A stretch of 64,000 bases of DNA from a virus. A program made the position numbers and the translations under genes. The notes under the pieces are model-generated. The model was not told where the DNA came from, searched no databases, and saw only the letters and a list, made by a program, of their open reading frames with translations. Shown one piece after another: positions 59,565 to 64,000 of this stretch. The stretch's first letter is position 1, and every line of letters starts with the position of its first letter. Location: the IMG/VR virus record IMGVR_UViG_3300045107_000106, positions 1 to 64,000 of that record. The stretch is one strand, 5' to 3'.

Positions 59565-60296
59565 ATGGCGGCACACATGAACGAAGTTGGCACCGAGGCG
59601 AAGGCGATCCTGGCCGACGTGGGCAAGATCGGCAAGCGGGTGATGGAGCAATTCTACCGGGGCTTCCTGGCAGCCCTGCACGATGTCCATAAGGGCTGGC
59701 GGCATCTCAAGCCCCGTGAGCGGAAGGTCGTGTTCGAGAAGGTGCAGGACACGGCGAAGGAACTCATCGTCTGCAAGGAGGACGGCGGCGGGGCCGACGA
59801 CGGCTTGGCCCTGGGCACTTTCCACGGGTACGTCTGCAAAATCAAGCGTGCCCTGATCTTCAACGTTCCGCTGGAGATCGCCGAGCGGGCGACGAACCAG
59901 GAACTCCAAAAGGCCCAGGTGTACGTCAACGACGTGCTTAAGGAATCGCCACAACCGCTCGAAGACAAGATGGTTCTGGCCTACAAGTGGGTCAAGGAGG
60001 AACAGATCAAGGCGAAGCAGCGGTTGAAAGAAGAGGCCGACAGGCTCATCAACCAACCGACTGCGGCCACCCTGGAGACGGCATACACCCTGCCCGATCC
60101 CGATCAGTATAAGGAGGAGGATTCAGACGCCCTGCTCAACGACATCATCCACGGCATCCATGCGTGTTTGACCAGTCGGGGGCTGAAGCCGCATCTGACG
60201 AAGGATACCCCGGCGGCACGAGTGCTTCGGCGGGTTCTCGGCGAAATCTCGGTGTACGAGACTTTGGGCGAATCGCCCTGCACGGCCGCTGGCTAA
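59565..60296 (+). CDS. hypothetical helical protein
   Basis: 243 residues, strongly helical, MAAHMNEVGTEAKAILADVG. No motif recognised. It starts one base after the repeat protein, as a new unit of vertical phage genes. Confidence 0.6.
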   Translation: MAAHMNEVGTEAKAILADVGKIGKRVMEQFYRGFLAALHDVHKGWRHLKPRERKVVFEKVQDTAKELIVCKEDGGGADDGLALGTFHGYVCKIKRALIFNVPLEIAERATNQELQKAQVYVNDVLKESPQPLEDKMVLAYKWVKEEQIKAKQRLKEEADRLINQPTAATLETAYTLPDPDQYKEEDSDALLNDIIHGIHACLTSRGLKPHLTKDTPAARVLRRVLGEISVYETLGESPCTAAG

Positions 60297-60303
60297 GTCA
60301 ATC

Positions 60304-60334
60304 ACACGCCCGCATTCACTGAATGCGGGCGTGT
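60304..60334. terminator. long GC-rich hairpin before 60351
   Basis: ACACGCCCGCATTC (60304-60317) pairs with GAATGCGGGCGTGT (60321-60334), loop ACT. T-run is poor; it may be a terminator or an mRNA stability element ahead of the next gene's AGGAGG. Confidence 0.55.
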
Positions 60335-60350
60335 TGAACAGGAGGTTCAC

Positions 60351-60656
60351 ATGCGATACGACGTTCACTACGCCAAGATCGTTCGGCACGAGTTGGTGGT
60401 AGAAGTGGAGGCGAACAGCGAAGAGGAGGCCATCCAGAAAGCCCTGAAGGGGCGGCACGAGGCCGTGTTGGAGGATGACATCTCGGTCGAGACGGAGTTC
60501 GACCCGATGCAAGATCATCACTGCGATCCTGATTGGTCAACTGCCAACGAACCGGCGGACAATCCTGATTGGGCAACCGCCGAGCCAGACGATTTTCCAG
60601 CCGAAACCCTTTACGCACGGGACTTCATGCCCTATGATCCCACGAAGGGATTCTGA
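60351..60656 (+). CDS. hypothetical protein with repeats near the end
   Basis: 101 residues, MRYDVHYAKIVRHELVVEVE. N-terminal half alpha/beta, C-terminal half has a short repeat ('CDPDWSTANEPADNPDWAT'). Unknown. Ended by a terminator. Confidence 0.55.
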   Translation: MRYDVHYAKIVRHELVVEVEANSEEEAIQKALKGRHEAVLEDDISVETEFDPMQDHHCDPDWSTANEPADNPDWATAEPDDFPAETLYARDFMPYDPTKGF

Positions 60657-60665
60657 CTTAACCTC

Positions 60666-60706
60666 GACCCTCGCCAGACCTACCCCCTGGCGAGGGTCTT
60701 TCTTTT
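60666..60706 (+). terminator. terminator after 60351 gene
   Basis: A perfect 12-base stem GACCCTCGCCAG / CTGGCGAGGGTC with nine-base loop, then TTTCTTTT. Confidence 0.85.
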
Positions 60707-60715
60707 GGTGCAAGG

Positions 60716-60877
60716 ATGCACGACGACTACGACGACTACTACTCCGAAAGCCTTTTGGAAGAAAACTGGAGGCTCAAGCGGGAGAACCGCTACCTCAAGC
60801 TCCTCTTCCTCCTACTAGCGGCGGGAACGCTGATCTGGTACTATGACATCATCACGTTCTTCACCGTGGAGAAGTAA
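60716..60877 (+). CDS. small single-TM protein
   Basis: 53 residues, MHDDYDDYYSESLLEENW, then a helix and one hydrophobic segment (about 28-48). Acidic start, membrane end. Unknown; overlaps nothing and leads the next lipoprotein gene. Confidence 0.5.
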   Translation: MHDDYDDYYSESLLEENWRLKRENRYLKLLFLLLAAGTLIWYYDIITFFTVEK

Positions 60878-60878
60878 G

Positions 60879-61196
60879 ATGAATAGACTTGTCCGCATTG
60901 CACTGACGGCACTGATCGTCGTCCTGGTCGGCCTGCTCGTGGGCTGCGGTGGCCCGTCAACCCCGCTCCCCAAAGGACACGTCGCCAAGATCATTGCCAC
61001 CCAGAACTACTACAACATCCTGATCGAGAACGAGGGGGTCGTTGTTACCAAACAATACCCATACCACCGGGTCACGTTCGTCACGGGCCTGAAGGCCGAC
61101 GAGCAGATGTGGATCGAGCCTGACCCGAACGACGGCCTCAGAGTCATCGTCCACGTCCACACCATCAGGCTCGACATCCAAACACAGGCAGAATAA
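60879..61196 (+). CDS. lipoprotein
   Basis: 105 residues from ATG at 60879. Signal with lipobox LVGC ('VVLVGLLVGCGG'), then a strand-rich part ('NYYNILIENEGVVVTKQYPY'). Stop overlaps the next start (AATGTT). Confidence 0.6.
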   Translation: MNRLVRIALTALIVVLVGLLVGCGGPSTPLPKGHVAKIIATQNYYNILIENEGVVVTKQYPYHRVTFVTGLKADEQMWIEPDPNDGLRVIVHVHTIRLDIQTQAE

Positions 61197-61696
61197 TGTT
61201 CGAACTCACCAAAGCCAACTGGACGCCGTTCTTCGGCAACAACCACGAAAAGCTGCCCTGGCCCGACGTGTACGCCGGTGGCTCGGTCCGGTTCCACCGG
61301 CACGTCGGCAGGCCGCTCAGCCAAGAACTCTGGGAAGACTTGGTACACCGCCTACTCGTAACCGGCATGTGCATCTACCGGCCGAACGACGGCATGTGGA
61401 CGGTCGGATGGGGCAGCGGCCACATCATCATCCACCTGGACGACAAGGACAACGTAAAGTCCTTCGACTACTTCCCCCGGCACGACAAGCCGCTGCAAGG
61501 GGTGTTCGTCTACTATGACTGCAAGCCGGAAGAGATCAAGGTGTTCCGCTACCTCTCGCACGCCAAGCAGTTCTGCGAGGAGAAGTGGAACAAGTCGCTC
61601 GGGCCGGGCGAAACGGTCGAGTGGACCGAGCCGGAACCCGGCGTCTACCTGTACAATGGTGGTGTAGGAACCATCAGAGGAACCCCGTTCTCCTGA
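61196..61696 (+). CDS. hypothetical protein
   Basis: 166 residues, MFELTKANWTPFFGNN, alpha/beta with Trp-rich middle. No motif. Coupled to the lipoprotein. Confidence 0.55.
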   Translation: MFELTKANWTPFFGNNHEKLPWPDVYAGGSVRFHRHVGRPLSQELWEDLVHRLLVTGMCIYRPNDGMWTVGWGSGHIIIHLDDKDNVKSFDYFPRHDKPLQGVFVYYDCKPEEIKVFRYLSHAKQFCEEKWNKSLGPGETVEWTEPEPGVYLYNGGVGTIRGTPFS

Positions 61697-61736
61697 TCGG
61701 CATGACGCCGATCACTAACAGCAAGGATGCTAAGAC

Positions 61737-62243
61737 ATGGAAGTCTTCGAGGTTCACATTACCGGCGACAGCCGGATTCACGAAGCTGCCAAGAAGTACA
61801 ACATCAAGTCGATTGAGGTTGAACTTCTACGACCCGACTACTCGGTGCTTCGTACTGAACACATGACATCCCATGTGTTCAAGTTCCCAAACTACGAAGA
61901 GTGCATCCAGCACGTCCTGAACCTCCGGGACGAGTTAAAGCGGTGGTGCGCCGTGTGGCGGGTCAAGGTGGAGTGCCCGGCGTTCTACGAACACTACCGG
62001 GACCGCAGCATCTACCTGGAGAGCCACTTCGAAACCAAAGACAACATGTATCCCATTAGCCGGAACGTGAAGAAGACGACGCTGATGGGCACGGACCGCA
62101 CCTACGCCCACGAGGACTACGACAACTTCCTCCGCATCTGGAAGGGCCAGACGCTCGAACTCGCCCTCTACGACTCGTTCGTGGAAGAAGACTTCGACTG
62201 GCTCGACATGTGGGGCGTTACGAAAGAGGCGGTTTATTGCTGA
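61737..62243 (+). CDS. hypothetical protein
   Basis: 168 residues, MEVFEVHITGDSRIHEAA, two alpha/beta halves ('YNIKSIEVELLRPDYSVLRT'). Not recognised. Confidence 0.55.
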   Translation: MEVFEVHITGDSRIHEAAKKYNIKSIEVELLRPDYSVLRTEHMTSHVFKFPNYEECIQHVLNLRDELKRWCAVWRVKVECPAFYEHYRDRSIYLESHFETKDNMYPISRNVKKTTLMGTDRTYAHEDYDNFLRIWKGQTLELALYDSFVEEDFDWLDMWGVTKEAVYC

Positions 62244-62470
62244 GGCTTCTCGATGATGAGCTTCCGTTCCGGGGTTTTGATGTTGAACCGGAACGGCTCT
62301 TTCCCTTCACGGCGGGGGATTTCGATGATGTTCGTGCCCTCCGGCACCGTGATGGTGCGAGGGCCGTCCAGGTCGGGCTTGATCTTGATGCCCTTGAAGC
62401 ACAACAGGCACGCCACCCCGATCAGGGTGGTGAGGCACAGCAGTACGAGAAGGGTCTTCTTTGTGTCCAT
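62234..62470 (-). CDS. small anchored protein
   Basis: 78 residues from ATG at 62470 (MDTKKTLLVLLCLTTLIGVA). One hydrophobic segment at the start, then polar strands. ATAAATAC sits just upstream. Its end overlaps the rightward gene by 10 bases. Confidence 0.5.
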   Translation of the reverse strand: MDTKKTLLVLLCLTTLIGVACLLCFKGIKIKPDLDGPRTITVPEGTNIIEIPRREGKEPFRFNIKTPERKLIIEKPQQ

Positions 62471-62480
62471 GAGGGTATTT

Positions 62481-62810
62481 ATGGGCAAGGTGTATATTTG
62501 CGAAATCTGGGCGTTCGAGGTAATGGACGAGCGTGACCAGAACTACGACGGATATTTTGGCCGGGAAACCGAACCTCCGGCCGGGCTGGAGTGTCACGTC
62601 TACAGTTCGGTGAGCAGCAAGCTGTTCCCGCCGCACTACCCGGTCAAGTTCCTCGACGCCATGAAGTTCGGCCCGAAGAACCGGGTCAGGATGGTTGCAA
62701 ACAGTGAAGAAGCAGACTATACTGACTTCACGGTCGGGATGTCCCTCGTGCTGGACGAGGACGGCCGCAAGATCGGGTACGGAAGTATCACCGAGGTACT
62801 AGATAACTGA
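62481..62810 (+). CDS. hypothetical protein
   Basis: 109 residues from ATG at 62481 (GAGGG upstream), MGKVYICEIWAFEVMDERD. Strand-rich; unknown. An upstream ATG at 62469 overlaps the leftward start and is not preferred. Confidence 0.5.
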   Translation: MGKVYICEIWAFEVMDERDQNYDGYFGRETEPPAGLECHVYSSVSSKLFPPHYPVKFLDAMKFGPKNRVRMVANSEEADYTDFTVGMSLVLDEDGRKIGYGSITEVLDN

Positions 62811-62811
62811 C

Positions 62812-62928
62812 ATGAACCACATCAAACTCTACCGGCTCATTGGCCGAGCCACCTTCCACAGTATTTTCCCGTGGAGGGTAATCACCAATGAGAAGATGGC
62901 ATCAAGACTACAAGATCGCTCGGCGTAA
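62812..62928 (+). CDS. 38-residue ORF, doubtful
   Basis: Basic short frame (MNHIKLYRLIGRATFHSIF) overlapping the next gene. Kept only as a possible small peptide. Confidence 0.2.
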   Translation: MNHIKLYRLIGRATFHSIFPWRVITNEKMASRLQDRSA

Positions 62929-63220
62929 CTGGCGGATTCACCGGCAGTCCCACGTCCGTAACAACCTCGATCAAAGCGTCGGGTACGAGAACTGGCAGCG
63001 TTTGCCGGGAGCGTCCCCGTTCGTGGTGAAGTGCGCCTGTGACGAACAGGTCGGGCGGTTCCGCAAGAAGGACGCCTGGGACTGCGGCAAGCCGCACTGC
63101 ATGATCTGCCACAGCGACAAGTTCCCGAAGCGGGAAAAGACCCCGCAGGAACTCCTGTCAGAGAAGGACTTCAAGGAAGCCCTTAAGGACTTCTACGATC
63201 ATTCTCAGAGCCAAGAGTAG
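62888..63220 (+). CDS. small cysteine-containing protein
   Basis: 110 residues, MRRWHQDYKIARRNWRIHRQ, then 'KCACDEQVGRFRKKDAWDC' and 'CMICHSDKFPKREK', four to five cysteines that likely bind zinc. GGAGGG precedes the start. Unknown. Confidence 0.55.
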   Translation: MRRWHQDYKIARRNWRIHRQSHVRNNLDQSVGYENWQRLPGASPFVVKCACDEQVGRFRKKDAWDCGKPHCMICHSDKFPKREKTPQELLSEKDFKEALKDFYDHSQSQE

Positions 63221-63551
63221 TTGGCGAGCCGGTAGCTTCTTGTAGGTTATCGGCACCTACCTGCACTCGGATGAATTCCAGAAGTGGACCCAGAACCTCG
63301 CTCCAGGTAAAGAGCGGGGATTTCTCGACGTACACTCGGAAGGCTTGCGAGGACGCTACCACTACGCCCGGAACGGCAAAGATACCGTCCATGAAGTCGG
63401 ACGGGTCGCCGCCGCCGTTGACGTACTCTTCTTTGCCAATCTTCGAACAGTAGGCGGGCACGTCGGTCTTTAACTGAATGAAGACCCCTTCGTCGGACGC
63501 CCCGCCGATGCCCTTGAAATACTCCAGTTTGAAAACAAGATCGAAAGCCAT
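63183..63551 (-). CDS. hypothetical protein
   Basis: 122 residues, MAFDLVFKLEYFKGIGGASD. Strand-rich. Its end overlaps the rightward gene by 38 bases. GTTAAATAC lies 38 bases before its start. Confidence 0.5.
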   Translation of the reverse strand: MAFDLVFKLEYFKGIGGASDEGVFIQLKTDVPAYCSKIGKEEYVNGGGDPSDFMDGIFAVPGVVVASSQAFRVYVEKSPLFTWSEVLGPLLEFIRVQVGADNLQEATGSPTTLGSENDRRSP

Positions 63552-63642
63552 AGTTTAACACCTAAAAGGAACACTTGACACGCCTGTAGTATTTAACTAT
63601 AGTGACTCTGGAATTCACCAACCTTCCGAACAAGGATGTTCA

Positions 63643-64000
63643 ATGAACGAAAACGCTGAACTCAACCAGATGCTTTCGAAGGCTTGCAGCAGCGGGATGC
63701 CCGCTGTAAAGAGCAGCCGTCCTCCCCGTGGTCGTGACTACGACGACGATGACGACGAGTTCGAGGATCAGGTTACTCAGTCGTACTCTCAGTGGACGAC
63801 GAGCAACGGCCGGGTGTTCGTGCCCGCCTCCACCACCAAGAACAAACTGCCGCCGGGCGTCTACGAGATCGACAGCAGCCCGAACATCGGTTTGTACTTC
63901 GAGAAGATTCCGGTCAAGACCGAAGGTCTGCTCCGCTTCCCGGATACCAACTCCGACAAGGTGGTGGACGAAATCCAGCGGTTCTGGACGCTCGAAGAGA
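63643..64000 (+). CDS. AAA+ ATPase, N-terminal part (runs off the window)
   Basis: The first 119 residues, MNENAELNQMLSKACSSG, with an acidic linker then 'KLPPGVYEIDSSPNIGLYFE' and 'DKVVDEIQRFWTLEE'. This N-terminal arrangement, a short beta domain ahead of a helix, is typical of phage AAA+ ATPases whose Walker A follows; the ATPase core lies beyond the window. Confidence 0.5.
   Translation, partial: MNENAELNQMLSKACSSGMPAVKSSRPPRGRDYDDDDDEFEDQVTQSYSQWTTSNGRVFVPASTTKNKLPPGVYEIDSSPNIGLYFEKIPVKTEGLLRFPDTNSDKVVDEIQRFWTLEE

Noticed and set aside
1-64000. CRISPR array, insertion sequence or tRNA genes
   Set aside because: No regularly spaced repeats, no transposase and no cloverleaf other than the tRNA-like end of the tmRNA were found by eye.

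Overview
This window looks like a slice of a large, GC-rich, T4-type (myovirus-like) phage genome, probably a 'jumbo' phage of a Gram-negative or planctomycete-like host. The phage call rests on a T4-style replication and recombination set: a gp32-like single-strand DNA-binding protein with its zinc knuckle and acidic tail, a RecA/UvsX recombinase, a UvsY-like mediator, a DnaB/gp41-like helicase, a dNMP kinase and ThyX. Further support comes from three HNH endonucleases, tight gene packing with ATGA/TAATG overlaps, and several small proteins that begin with the same short F-[KR]-x-[WF] N-terminus, like T4 capsid-targeting sequences. Lipoprotein and OmpA-type signals imply a host with an outer envelope. 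No terminase, capsid, tail or portal gene was recognised, and neither genome end is visible. The host assignment is inference.

Layout. 45-5433 (-): a four-gene envelope module made of two solute-binding/OmpA fusion proteins, a secreted VWA protein and a coiled-coil membrane protein. 5490-10044: a P-loop kinase, unknown genes and an HNH gene. 10045-10559: no gene, but strongly structured DNA that probably encodes an RNA. 10563-16459: small paralogues, a family A DNA polymerase without a recognisable exonuclease, a possible sigma-like protein, a MazG-like protein, a helicase, a UvsY-like protein and a DNA glycosylase. 16860-18840: a DEDDh exonuclease, a candidate terminated small RNA, a tyrosine/dual-specificity phosphatase and an Hsp20. 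18883-24839: a sulfotransferase, a HAD-like protein, SSB and UvsX. 24875-34976: an amidoligase-like enzyme, a Ski2/Hel308-type helicase, thioredoxin, dNMP kinase, a cupin and two PD-(D/E)XK-type nuclease candidates.

34979-42101: small structural-like and unknown genes, ThyX, an HldE-like bifunctional ADP-heptose enzyme and a small HNH protein. 42164-48059: a phage-borne PrkA / DUF444 (YhbH/YeaH) / SpoVR set. 49215-52618: a flotillin-like SPFH protein and a DnaE-like polymerase that stops before its catalytic aspartates. 52599-56433: an acidic structural-like protein, lipoproteins, an ADP-ribosylglycohydrolase and a possible 2OG-Fe(II) oxygenase. 56483-56876: a complete tmRNA with its own promoter and terminator, followed by an HNH gene and two treble-clef repeat proteins (a probable homing-type island). 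59565-64000: mostly unknown small proteins, ending in the N-terminus of a probable AAA+ ATPase.

Taken together, the window holds much of the replication/recombination and nucleotide-metabolism equipment, plus accessory modules: envelope proteins, host-stress kinase proteins, sugar-nucleotide enzymes, ADP-ribose removal and ribosome rescue. Most promising for new biology are the 45-5433 envelope module, the PrkA-DUF444-SpoVR set, the structured RNA near 10.4 kb, the incomplete polymerases and the tmRNA with an unusual tag.
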